64,000 bases of DNA from a virus. A program made the translations under genes and the position numbers. Positions 37,421 through 46,166 of this stretch are shown piece by piece. The notes under the pieces are model-generated. The model was not told where the DNA came from. It was given only the letters and a program-made list of their open reading frames with translations, and did no database searches. Every line of letters begins with the position of its first letter. The first letter of the stretch is position 1. The DNA is taken from the IMG/VR virus record IMGVR_UViG_3300033153_006968, positions 21,610 to 85,609 of that record; one strand, written 5' to 3'.

Positions 37421-38067
37421 TAGCTGCTATCGGGTTCTTCTCCCATATGGATAATTATCTCATGTTCTTCACTTTCTTCTATGTCTGTAATATTGTCTAA
37501 ATACGCCTTCTCTACGCCTTTATAGAGCTGATGTTTCAGATAATTACCGTTAGGATTCCCGACCACTGTATTTATATTCTTCGCAACGCTTTCTTCTTGT
37601 CTTTTTATGAGTTTGTTTTTAAATTCTTTTACCAAATTAAGAATAGTCTTCCTATTTTTTTCGTTCTGTTCAAGATTGTATACCATGTTAAGACTTTCTA
37701 GATTAAGCTGAGGTAAACTCTTTTTCACTGTTGCAACATTATTAGAAAGTAATCCCTTTATTTTCTTAGCCTTCTCAACTAATTCGACTGCTTGTTTGTC
37801 TCCTTTCAAAACTGAAGGAATATCAACTGAAGAATCCTTTTCAAGAACAATTGTCTTTTTAGGGAAAAGGACATTTTCTAATTCTTCGATATTCTCTACA
37901 TTTAGAATACCGTTAGCTATATTAAGCCAAAGAGTTTCTAGATGTGTTCTCGTAAGATTAGAAAGGTCAACATTGAGCCACTCGTTATTCTCAAACGAAA
38001 GATGGAGACTCGTCTCCTGAAGAGCCCACATAGGGTTACGATTAGTGTCCTTAATTTTAATCTGCAT
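37420..38067 (-). CDS. Hypothetical helical protein
   Basis: A 215-residue charged, Leu-rich protein. An N-terminal beta hairpin (LHLSFENNEWLNVDLSNL) is followed by long helical stretches (VELVEKAKKIKGLLSNNVATV, LNMVYNLEQNEKNRKTILN) and an acidic C-terminus (DITDIEESEEHEIIIHMGEEP). I do not recognise it. Among fibre genes it could be a fibre assembly chaperone or a coiled-coil connector. It overlaps the next gene's start. Confidence 0.55.
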   Translation of the reverse strand: MQIKIKDTNRNPMWALQETSLHLSFENNEWLNVDLSNLTRTHLETLWLNIANGILNVENIEELENVLFPKKTIVLEKDSSVDIPSVLKGDKQAVELVEKAKKIKGLLSNNVATVKKSLPQLNLESLNMVYNLEQNEKNRKTILNLVKEFKNKLIKRQEESVAKNINTVVGNPNGNYLKHQLYKGVEKAYLDNITDIEESEEHEIIIHMGEEPDSS

Positions 38068-38098
38068 TTATTCTCCTCTTACAAAGAGTATATAAGAA

Positions 38099-39559
38099 TT
38101 AACTCTTCAATCCAAGGAATTTCCCAACTGTTAGCAATTTTTTCTTCATAAATGCGCCGAAAGATCCAGGCGACAAGTGAGCGTCAATTTGTTCATCCCA
38201 TACTGCGTCTGCAATCTGAGATACTCCCTGTATTAGATTGTCAGAGTTTACTGTTGCTCCAGGGCCACTATTGTCTGTAAGCTTTGCTATTCCTCTAACT
38301 ATGATAGTTCCAGAAGTAACAGTAGAATCTATTATAAGATGTCCAGAAGACATATCGATCGAGATAAAGTCACCAGGACCAGAATAGTTAATAATTTTCA
38401 AAGATCCACTAAAATCTCTGACAACCAAGTCTTGGCCAGATCCGCCAAGATCTATTATCGGAGCTAGTAATTCATTCTGAGCCAGACTAGAAAAGCATTG
38501 CATCAACATTGCTTGTACGCCGCCACCAAGAACTATAGTGCCGTGTATCGCTGTTTGCCACACATAGCCACTATAATATGACAAACTCATAATTTGACTC
38601 TGTCTAATTACGGCATTAGAGTCAAGAGTTCCAGTTAGGGTACAGTTCCTGAATTCGCAACGATCTACGATAGCAGAATTCGCCACAGTTATAGTGACAG
38701 AGGCAGGAGAGGTAGCGTCAAAAACAAACCCGTCGCTAAAATCGCCTACATCTACTGTCATAGACTCCATAATACAAAACATACCGAGTCCACGTTCTTC
38801 TGCTATAGATTTAGCGTCAATCATATTATCGCAAGGCGATACTTTTGTGCCAATTGGGAAAGCTGTTCCAGAAGAACCTGTAGAAGGTTTAATGGATACA
38901 CAGCCATCAAAAGACGAATGTTCCAACTGTGTAACGTTTTGCAGAGTAGCTGAAGACGAAGAGGTTCTAACTATCTGAGTAAAAACAGTAGGAAAAATAG
39001 CGTCGGCTGAACCCCCTTGAGTGTCAACTCCAGTCAAGTTACCTCCAGCAATCTCACATTGAACTGTAGCGAATATGGAATAATCGTCCCCTATTCCCCA
39101 ATCATTATTTACTCCATTCTCTAGATCGGTATGAGTAACATAGTTTTCTCCCGAAGGGGCAGACACTACAGTAGCGAACGAATGATCGTCCCAATTAATT
39201 ACAGAGTCTCCTCTGTTAACTCCACTGGCTGTAAAATCTACTCCCGCCGCGCCAGTAAGGGTTGTTCCGTAGATATCATCTGCGTCTGCTAAACCGTCAG
39301 CTATATGAGTAGTACGAGCTTCAAAAGAAACCTGAGCATCTTGAAGAGAGGCAGTGATTCCAACTGTGACTCCTCCGCCTAAGTCTTCTTTTCCTGCAGC
39401 GTTAACTAAATGAGGGTTGTCGATGTTGATGAGTTCGTCTTCGTTGTCTCGGCAAGTGTCAACTAGATCTTGTATAGAAAATTCAGTAGATGGAGCATCT
39501 ACCTCGATGATTCGTGGACTTGTTGTCCAGTCTATTGTAACATCATTACGAATAGCCAT
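38099..39559 (-). CDS. Beta-helix-like structural protein (fibre/decoration)
   Basis: A 486-residue protein with an N-terminal attachment-like segment (IDWTTSPRIIEVDAPSTEF, QDLVDTCRDNEDELINIDNP). A central run of short strands such as VDRCEFRNCTLTGTLDSNAV resembles right-handed beta-helix rungs. The C-terminus (SQIADAVWDEQIDAHLSPG followed by a short helix) is of a kind repeatedly seen at the end of phage fibre proteins. No enzymatic residues are evident. Likely a virion surface protein. Confidence 0.5.
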   Translation of the reverse strand: MAIRNDVTIDWTTSPRIIEVDAPSTEFSIQDLVDTCRDNEDELINIDNPHLVNAAGKEDLGGGVTVGITASLQDAQVSFEARTTHIADGLADADDIYGTTLTGAAGVDFTASGVNRGDSVINWDDHSFATVVSAPSGENYVTHTDLENGVNNDWGIGDDYSIFATVQCEIAGGNLTGVDTQGGSADAIFPTVFTQIVRTSSSSATLQNVTQLEHSSFDGCVSIKPSTGSSGTAFPIGTKVSPCDNMIDAKSIAEERGLGMFCIMESMTVDVGDFSDGFVFDATSPASVTITVANSAIVDRCEFRNCTLTGTLDSNAVIRQSQIMSLSYYSGYVWQTAIHGTIVLGGGVQAMLMQCFSSLAQNELLAPIIDLGGSGQDLVVRDFSGSLKIINYSGPGDFISIDMSSGHLIIDSTVTSGTIIVRGIAKLTDNSGPGATVNSDNLIQGVSQIADAVWDEQIDAHLSPGSFGAFMKKKLLTVGKFLGLKS

Positions 39560-39603
39560 ATATAATGATTTTACAACATTAATCTAAATAGTACAAATAC
39601 TAA

Positions 39604-39765
39604 CTATTCTTTTTGTTGAAGTTCGGCTTCTGCTAGAAACATCTGAAGCTGAGCTTTCTCCTTTATTTTCTTCTCGATTTCAGTCTGGAAAAGAATAATC
39701 TCCTTATCACACCTCTCTATATCTGCTCTCAGAGCACTTGGATCATATTGTATTTTTCTCACCAT
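39604..39765 (-). CDS. Small coiled-coil protein (about 52 residues)
   Basis: A short frame in the 213-base gap between the 486- and 812-residue genes. It encodes a Lys/Glu-rich single helix (sample: IERCDKEIILFQTEIEKK) with heptad-like spacing. ATG 39765 is only two bases from GGAG. The next codon, GTG at 39760-39762, has five-base spacing and is the likelier start. Similar tiny helical proteins accompany fibre genes in other phages. Function is unknown. Confidence 0.5.
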   Translation of the reverse strand: MVRKIQYDPSALRADIERCDKEIILFQTEIEKKIKEKAQLQMFLAEAELQQKE

Positions 39766-39772
39766 GTCTCCA

Positions 39773-42211
39773 TTAAGTCACAATACCATCGGTAGTTCGA
39801 ATAGCGGCAACACTCAAGCCAGTATTGTTCACGGTACCAGAAGTTTCAAATGGTAAGATACCTTTCTTTCTCACTCGGATTAAGACAGTTCTGTTACTTA
39901 GGTAAAGGATACTTTGTTCAACGGATGTACCTCCAGCTTCTTCGTCAATGAATGGGACATATGCATCATCGGCATCGTCATAATTCGCAACAAGAACTGG
40001 ACTTATTCCGCTGAAGATCTTCCCAGACCATGAGGTAAATATATATCTTTGTTCAGATCCATCATCGTTGTTAATAACTCTTAGAATTCCAGCAGCAGGA
40101 GTATCTTGAGCAATATTCTCTACAACTTCAAAAGTACTGAGACCTGATGTGTTGTTAGTATTATGGCTCTGGTATTGGGCCTTATTAATTGCACCCGCAG
40201 CTGTTAAGAAAACACCAACTCTATCACCAGTTATCAAAGAAGAAACCGTAACAGTAACAGAGATCGGCGGAGTCTGTGTAGCTCCAGCCGCATCAATTAA
40301 TTGATAACTTTGACCAGAAGCCATGCCGGAAACCCAAACACTTTGAGCACCGAAGAATTTACCACCAGCGAATGTCCCAAATGGAGCTGATTTAACAGGA
40401 GTATATCCTGTAAACGCCTGAATATATTCTTCGCCATCCAGTTCTGTAATCACTCCGTCAATAACTGTATACATAGCAAAATCAGAATCTTCTCTACAGA
40501 CGAACTTCAGGTATTGATATACTTGCGCTAGGGTTCTTCCAGCCTCATAGATATCGCCACCCTGTATAATCACGTCATAGGATTTATCAGATTGCTGTTC
40601 AAATGCTTTTAACATAGTATGAGAAGACTGAAGAGCCTGATCGGGAGTTGCGGTTGCACTAGACAGCTGTCCAGAAACCTCATTCCCACTCAAGTCAGTG
40701 CTAGTACAATTGCCCAATGTTAGAACACTAGATGAGTCTTTTAGAACAATTGCAGTTTGAGCCTGTCCATCATCCCATGTAACCTGTTCTCCTACGGTAA
40801 ATGTACCGCTAGTACCACCTGTAGTTACTGTCCCATTTACGAATGCAACAGTTATGTCGCTAAACCCCGATACAGCAGTAATACTATCGGCATCAAGAGT
40901 AACGTCTCCATCAGTAGCCCCTGTCGCATTTTCGTCATCGTCAAAAGTTGTGTAATAAGCTTCTCTAGCAGTCCCAGTAACAGTTTCGTCCACTTGACAA
41001 ACTGCCTTATCGTTAGCTCCATCAACTCCTCTAAGTAATCTCTTAGCGCCAGAAGTAAGGCCAGTAATAATTTGCCCTAATGTGCTAAAGTCGGATGCCT
41101 CAGCGTCCCAAGAAAGAAGAGTATCTCCAAGAGTCCCGTTCGTAATTCCGGTTGCACCAGAAGTTCCACCAGAAAAACTCTCGTCATCCGAAAGAGTTCC
41201 TTTCACTCCGCTAATTCCAAGTAGTCCAACACCAGAAGAATATTCTACAAAAGATATAACTTCAGCACTCCAAGTACCATTGGTCTCAGAAATAATTTCT
41301 CCTGTTGAGAAATCAGTACCGACCCCGCCGTCATACAAAAGATAATAGTCGGCCGTAGTATGATCTAAGTCTGTAGCTGTACCTAACGGTACGGCGTTAC
41401 GCCCACCTTCGCCAAGATCGATTTCGAAATGGTCAAAGCTATCACTTTCTTGTCTTGCGAAAACAGTCACATATCCCTTTGGTTCACCAAGTTCGTAACC
41501 AGCTTCTTTAATCTTAAGTAAAACGTCAATATGACCACGATTCCAATTGTCTAAATTACTCCATTCGTCAAGGACTATACCTCCTTGGAAAATATAAGCT
41601 TGGGGAGACGGATCGGACGAAATTGTACCAAGAGTATATACGTTAGTATAAAGTTCCTCTCCGCTCAAAGAACCGCCAGCATCTATTAAGTTTCCAGCTC
41701 CACTACCTGCACCATCGGTAACATCAAGAGCAGTTCCGACATCTGTAAATTCGTCAGACGCATCACCGTTATCAACCCGGATCCACCAGTATCTCTTTGT
41801 ATTGTCGTAAGATAGTAACGTTCCGGTATCTGTAGGAGAACCACCAGAGTACCCAATTTCCTCTCCTAAGTCTCCAGAGCCAGCCCAAACATAACCGCCA
41901 GCTTCAAGTTTCAGGAGTCGAACACCATCGTCGTAACCACTAACACTATATCCATCAGTTTTAATAGCTCCGCCACTAAGGTATTTATGAGCATAAGATA
42001 ATTCGCCAGGATCTAGGAACCATCCATTAATCATGGTGTAAGCAGTAGGAGTTTGAGCGCTCATAGGCTCAGGATTGTCCATCTGAGCTAATTCGTCAAA
42101 AACGTCCTGTAACCAGGAATATAATTCGTTGACATCGTAAACGGTTGTGCCGTATTGATGATAAACTCGTCTATTTACTGTATCGATACCAAAATCTGCT
42201 CCAATAGGCAT
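39773..42211 (-). CDS. Large virion structural protein (fibre/decoration), paralogue of next gene
   Basis: An 812-residue beta-rich protein. The N-terminal part (TTVYDVNELYSWLQDVFDEL, TPTAYTMINGWFLD) is an attachment domain type seen in large phage structural proteins. The middle has repeated Gly/Thr-rich strand units such as GGTSGTFTVGEQVTWDDGQA. The C-terminal ~45 residues (VLIRVRKKGILPFETSG) match the end of the 743-residue neighbour, so the two share a terminal domain. It has its own promoter and GGAGG site. Surface fibre or decoration is inferred. Confidence 0.55.
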   Translation of the reverse strand: MPIGADFGIDTVNRRVYHQYGTTVYDVNELYSWLQDVFDELAQMDNPEPMSAQTPTAYTMINGWFLDPGELSYAHKYLSGGAIKTDGYSVSGYDDGVRLLKLEAGGYVWAGSGDLGEEIGYSGGSPTDTGTLLSYDNTKRYWWIRVDNGDASDEFTDVGTALDVTDGAGSGAGNLIDAGGSLSGEELYTNVYTLGTISSDPSPQAYIFQGGIVLDEWSNLDNWNRGHIDVLLKIKEAGYELGEPKGYVTVFARQESDSFDHFEIDLGEGGRNAVPLGTATDLDHTTADYYLLYDGGVGTDFSTGEIISETNGTWSAEVISFVEYSSGVGLLGISGVKGTLSDDESFSGGTSGATGITNGTLGDTLLSWDAEASDFSTLGQIITGLTSGAKRLLRGVDGANDKAVCQVDETVTGTAREAYYTTFDDDENATGATDGDVTLDADSITAVSGFSDITVAFVNGTVTTGGTSGTFTVGEQVTWDDGQAQTAIVLKDSSSVLTLGNCTSTDLSGNEVSGQLSSATATPDQALQSSHTMLKAFEQQSDKSYDVIIQGGDIYEAGRTLAQVYQYLKFVCREDSDFAMYTVIDGVITELDGEEYIQAFTGYTPVKSAPFGTFAGGKFFGAQSVWVSGMASGQSYQLIDAAGATQTPPISVTVTVSSLITGDRVGVFLTAAGAINKAQYQSHNTNNTSGLSTFEVVENIAQDTPAAGILRVINNDDGSEQRYIFTSWSGKIFSGISPVLVANYDDADDAYVPFIDEEAGGTSVEQSILYLSNRTVLIRVRKKGILPFETSGTVNNTGLSVAAIRTTDGIVT

Positions 42212-42240
42212 TCAATTTCCTCCAGATATACTGATAATCT

Positions 42241-42267
42241 ATTATACCTTGTCACGCTATGGTGTAA
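42241..42267 (-). promoter_or_regulatory. Sigma70-like promoter before 812-residue structural gene
   Basis: On the minus strand TTTACA (42262-42267, inside the last codons of the upstream gene) and TATAAT (42241-42246) are 16 bases apart. Start near 42234 would give a ~23-base leader holding GGAGG before ATG 42211. Confidence 0.55.
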
Positions 42268-44488
42268 AGTTTGGATCTGCAATCCATACAGCTGTAACTG
42301 TAAGACCATTTGAGTCAACTATACCGGTAGTCGAAAAAGGTAAATAGCCCTTATATCTAGCTCTTACAATTGCAGGTTGAGGGGTTCCAGTATAACTGTA
42401 AGCTTCTGTCGCTTTATAGAATCCTGCAGCACCATAAGAAGTTGTAGCCTTTTCATTCATTAGAATTGTGCCAACAACTTCATCTCCACCAGTGTCAGCC
42501 TCAATATGACATCGAACATAATTAGTAGGTTCTACACCTGTCTTAACTCCGTTCACTTCCAAAGTCACAGTAGCTGCAGGAGACCAAGTTACCCCCGCAT
42601 CGTCGGTAAAGTATTCAATCGTTCCAACTCCATAGTTGGTGACAAAAATCCCTTTAGAATATGATCTTTCTGTTGAGAATCCGCTAACTCCGACAATAAG
42701 GGCTCGACCCTGAGAATCTCGTCCCCATTCGTGGATCAATTCTCCATTCGCCGATAAGGTGGTTTCAGAAGTAAGGGCGGCAAAATAATCATAAATTATT
42801 TGCATTGATTTCGTTACACCGTCAACCCAAATCGAAAAATCCTGCTGAGACGCAGACACCAACGTTGCGCTCCAACCAGCTCCATTCCCTAAATCCTCTG
42901 TTCCAGAAAAGTCATTAGCGTCCCGCGACTTAAGGTGAACAATTCCGGCAACACTATTTCCTTCGATAATCTTAGTTACAATACCGTCAGCACTAGAGGT
43001 CCCTCCTGTCACGGTGTTGCCAACTGAAAGTGTACCGGTTCCACCTTCAAACTCAATGATACTTGATGGATTAGCGTCCTCGTTCCACGTAATTCCGCTA
43101 CCGTTGGAAAGAGCTGTCGCCTGTGTAGTTTCGTCAATTGCAGTGTCGGTAGAAAGTACTACTACACTATCGAATGATTCAGTCGAAATTTGTGTCGCAA
43201 TAAACGGACTATATAACCAACAGTCAACTCGTAATGCATGTCCACCATAGGTTGTAGTTGCACTTCCGGTGTGATAATAGAGAGTGAATACGCCAGCCGC
43301 AACACCGTTAGCGTCAGTATATGTTTCTAATACGAGATCTCCGAGAGTCGTATTTTCGTAAATGAGTACATTCGCATTTTGGATTTTTGTACCATCTGCT
43401 TCTTGTACTACGGCGTCAATACTACGCTGATCGTAAACGTAATTACTCGTCGTTGTCAACCAGTTGAATAAAGCATCGTTGTAACTTGTGATAGTCCATA
43501 CCGGATTAATTAGATACCAAGTCTTATTGCTGTTGATAATAATATTGTCAACGTTGTTAACAAAAGCGACATCTCGCGCAGTAATATTTTCGGTTGTAGT
43601 AGAACCATCTGCTGTAGTAAGGCCTGCAGTATTCAGTAGCGTTAATCCATTAATTGTTGTGCCTGCATCAAATCGCACCAACTCTGACACTCCACCACGT
43701 CCACTAATTGAACATCGGATTAATGTTGAGTCAAAAAATTCAGAACCATAAGCTATACTCAGCAGTTTGCTGTCTGTGTATTGAGCGTCATTGCCATTGA
43801 CACCTTCCCAATAAAGAGCGTTGAGCTGCGCCCAAATCAGCGAATCAAAGATACGAGTCTTGCCTCCCGACTGTATTTGCCACGTTGGTTCTCCATCGGT
43901 ATTGTTGACAAACGTCAAAATACCTCCATCAAGCGAGACTCCACCCTGTTCATAGCCCATAAATAAATAGCCATTATTAGCTACAAAATTCTGAAGTGTT
44001 GAACCAGTATCGTCAGCTTCTAAGCCTTCACCAGCATTAATCTGCAAACCAGTCGCATTGGTGCCACCACCAATCGTTAGATCGTTTGTTAACTCATATA
44101 AACCTGATTTCGAGTTAAGTCCTATACCAGAACCTGCACCACCGCTTTCGATATCGTCAAGACAATAACAGACATGAATCGTATCACTTTGTACAGGGTT
44201 AGTACCCCAATCCTCACCGACCGTTAAAATAATTGTATTTCCGTCCCCTGCTGCTTCTCCCGTACACATACGTACTTGCGGAGTCGATGCCAAATTGACA
44301 ATTACTAATCGGCCAGTATAGCCAGCTTTCTCACTCCCTATATTTCCATTGCCTGGAGGCGCGGTTGAAATATCGTCTGACATCACAACAGTATCGTCGT
44401 TAGTCTGTTGAGACTGATCCCCCAATGTCTCATCAGCGGCAAATTCGTCAATTAATGTACCAGCTCCAGGTGAATAACTAATCGCCAT
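42257..44488 (-). CDS. Large virion structural protein (fibre/decoration)
   Basis: A 743-residue protein with beta-helix-like central repeats (NGLTLLNTAGLTTADGST) and Gly-rich strand units (GGTGTLSVGNTVTGGTSSAD) like those of its 812-residue neighbour. Its C-terminal segment IVRARYKGYLPFSTTGIVDS aligns with the end of that neighbour. A middle part, QNANVLIYENTTLGDLVLET, resembles a transthyretin/carboxypeptidase-regulatory-like sandwich. It lies after small head-decoration-like genes. Probably surface exposed; its exact location in the virion is unknown. Confidence 0.55.
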   Translation of the reverse strand: MAISYSPGAGTLIDEFAADETLGDQSQQTNDDTVVMSDDISTAPPGNGNIGSEKAGYTGRLVIVNLASTPQVRMCTGEAAGDGNTIILTVGEDWGTNPVQSDTIHVCYCLDDIESGGAGSGIGLNSKSGLYELTNDLTIGGGTNATGLQINAGEGLEADDTGSTLQNFVANNGYLFMGYEQGGVSLDGGILTFVNNTDGEPTWQIQSGGKTRIFDSLIWAQLNALYWEGVNGNDAQYTDSKLLSIAYGSEFFDSTLIRCSISGRGGVSELVRFDAGTTINGLTLLNTAGLTTADGSTTTENITARDVAFVNNVDNIIINSNKTWYLINPVWTITSYNDALFNWLTTTSNYVYDQRSIDAVVQEADGTKIQNANVLIYENTTLGDLVLETYTDANGVAAGVFTLYYHTGSATTTYGGHALRVDCWLYSPFIATQISTESFDSVVVLSTDTAIDETTQATALSNGSGITWNEDANPSSIIEFEGGTGTLSVGNTVTGGTSSADGIVTKIIEGNSVAGIVHLKSRDANDFSGTEDLGNGAGWSATLVSASQQDFSIWVDGVTKSMQIIYDYFAALTSETTLSANGELIHEWGRDSQGRALIVGVSGFSTERSYSKGIFVTNYGVGTIEYFTDDAGVTWSPAATVTLEVNGVKTGVEPTNYVRCHIEADTGGDEVVGTILMNEKATTSYGAAGFYKATEAYSYTGTPQPAIVRARYKGYLPFSTTGIVDSNGLTVTAVWIADPNFTP

Positions 44489-44502
44489 CTTAATTCTCTA
44501 TT

Positions 44503-45183
44503 TTAACCATAGATATATATTTCTCTGTCATCCCAGATTTTGTTGAAATCTGAAGTCCCATTAGCGTATCTCTTAACAAGTTCGACATTGAGTTCTCCAG
44601 AAGCAGTTTCGTCAAGACGATAAATTGACCAATCCGCCGCCGAGAGAAGAGAGCCCGGAAGAGCTTCTCCTACATAAGTATAATCGTTAACTTCGTCATA
44701 TAAAATATCTAATCTACTTGGCATTGATCCATACTCCAAATTTCCATGCTGAGCCCAACCAGAGCTGGTATATACATACATTATATCGTCACTTGGGTCC
44801 CAAGCCAACTCTCCAAGTCTAGAAGAAGTAGAAGATGGTACGCCATATGTATAGGGAGTAGTAAATCTCCCGGCCGCCAAATTAAAATCATCGTCAGAAA
44901 AGTCTTGCATCATCATATAGTCGGCTACATAATCAGCAGGGACTTCTTGAGTTATACCATCTCTAGACCATTCTAGACCACTAGTAGTAATCTCGTAATA
45001 AAGATTATACGAATCTCTAAGTTCAACAGATGTAAATTGGCCGGAAGCAGTCCAAGGGGAAGGAGGATTAGCGGAATTTATTACAGTCCAATTTAAACCA
45101 CTTTCTACGGTATAGCCAAGATCGCTAATATCGACGCCAGATGCAAGCCCACCGTCAGAAGTACGGATATGTAAATCACCCAT
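44503..45183 (-). CDS. Hypothetical structural protein
   Basis: A 226-residue protein rich in Ser, Gly and aromatic residues. Units such as YGVPSSTSSRLGELAWDPSD and DDIMYVYTSSGWAQ resemble small blades or hairpins used in phage fibre bases. No family is recognised. It lies two bases from the jelly-roll gene upstream and 14 bases before the 743-residue gene, so it belongs to the head-surface or fibre cluster. Confidence 0.5.
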   Translation of the reverse strand: MGDLHIRTSDGGLASGVDISDLGYTVESGLNWTVINSANPPSPWTASGQFTSVELRDSYNLYYEITTSGLEWSRDGITQEVPADYVADYMMMQDFSDDDFNLAAGRFTTPYTYGVPSSTSSRLGELAWDPSDDIMYVYTSSGWAQHGNLEYGSMPSRLDILYDEVNDYTYVGEALPGSLLSAADWSIYRLDETASGELNVELVKRYANGTSDFNKIWDDREIYIYG

Positions 45184-45185
45184 AT

Positions 45186-45686
45186 CTATAGATTGTTATT
45201 TCTCCATGCTATTTCGGCCCAAACCAATACGTTCTTTACTCCATCAAAGGCGCTTGTATTGGCGTAAAATTGAACAATGTCACCTTCGTCTAGATTAACG
45301 TCCGTAGATGTATTATGATTGCCGACAGAATCAACCATAGATAAAGAAACTATCTCTATGGTTGTGTTATTTCTTCTCATTCTCAAGGTCCACGTTTGGG
45401 CTATCTTTGTATGAGCTGCTACAGCAACAATAGTGGCAGGTCTTATGATTCTATAGCTAGAGACACCGCTAGAAAGACCGTCTATTAAAGGAAGATACCC
45501 ATTAATGGTCTTTCCCTTGCGCGCGGCAAATATATTAAACCTATTAGAGCTAAGCCATTTATCCCGAGTGCTATCTCTAACCCATAATATATCGTCACTA
45601 ACTTTTAAATTAGATAAGCTACTGTCAAGACCTAATATCTCATGTTCTATAATATGATCTACAAGAGAGGAGCCAGTAACTGCCAT
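45186..45686 (-). CDS. Jelly-roll (C1q/TNF-like) surface protein
   Basis: A 166-residue protein. After an N-terminal helical tether (DHIIEHEILGLDSSLSNLK), the last ~95 residues have the order of strands of a C1q/TNF-like jelly roll: YRIIRPATIVAVAAHTK, WTLRMRRNNTTIEIVSL, LDEGDIVQFYANTS, VLVWAEIAWR. Such domains trimerise and often form the tip of head fibres or decoration proteins. It follows the capsid gene by two genes, which fits a head decoration. No ligand can be named. Confidence 0.55.
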   Translation of the reverse strand: MAVTGSSLVDHIIEHEILGLDSSLSNLKVSDDILWVRDSTRDKWLSSNRFNIFAARKGKTINGYLPLIDGLSSGVSSYRIIRPATIVAVAAHTKIAQTWTLRMRRNNTTIEIVSLSMVDSVGNHNTSTDVNLDEGDIVQFYANTSAFDGVKNVLVWAEIAWRNNNL

Positions 45687-46061
45687 TTAGATAGAGTCTC
45701 CAACACCCGGTAAGTCCGCAAAACTAATTGTTGGATTCTCGGAGTCGCCTCCAGCTTTAGCCCATTTAGCCCATAGATAATCGCCACTAACATTTTCTAT
45801 TTCGATATAGTCTCCAAATACTTGAATCGAACTAATTACTCGATCCCCTTCTCCAAGATGTACAAATAATCTGTCTTGACCCATATAAGACTTGTGAACC
45901 CATTCGGTATAAATTAATGGCTGATTATAGTCGAAAGGTGACTTAGGAATAACATCGGTATAAATTTTAAGCGTATCAAGAGCTAAAACTTTGCCAAGAG
46001 AATTTTTATACAATCTATATGCTGAACCTAGATATACGGTTTGCGTACTCGGTGTCGACAT
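45687..46061 (-). CDS. Hypothetical protein downstream of capsid gene
   Basis: A 124-residue, beta-rich protein (VYLGSAYRLYKNSLGKVLAL, YLWAKWAKAGG) starting 45 bases after the capsid terminator. It may be a head decoration or connector subunit; position is the only clue. Its stop abuts the next ATG. Expression past the terminator would need read-through or a weak TATACT-like box just upstream (about 46095-46105). Confidence 0.5.
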   Translation of the reverse strand: MSTPSTQTVYLGSAYRLYKNSLGKVLALDTLKIYTDVIPKSPFDYNQPLIYTEWVHKSYMGQDRLFVHLGEGDRVISSIQVFGDYIEIENVSGDYLWAKWAKAGGDSENPTISFADLPGVGDSI

Positions 46062-46106
46062 TTGTCAAGTCCTCTTCTTAGGTTGTTAATAGAATTAGTA
46101 TATCAC

Positions 46107-46143
46107 AAAAAAAGGGCTGATACCGCGTTAACAGTATCAGCCC
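46107..46143 (-). terminator. Intrinsic terminator after major capsid gene
   Basis: On the minus strand GGGCTGATAC (46143-46134) pairs perfectly with GTATCAGCCC (46123-46114) around a 10-base loop, followed by seven or more Ts (46113-46107). It lies 23 bases after the capsid stop codon. Confidence 0.9.
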
Positions 46144-46166
46144 AGGGATTATCTTATATTAGAGGC

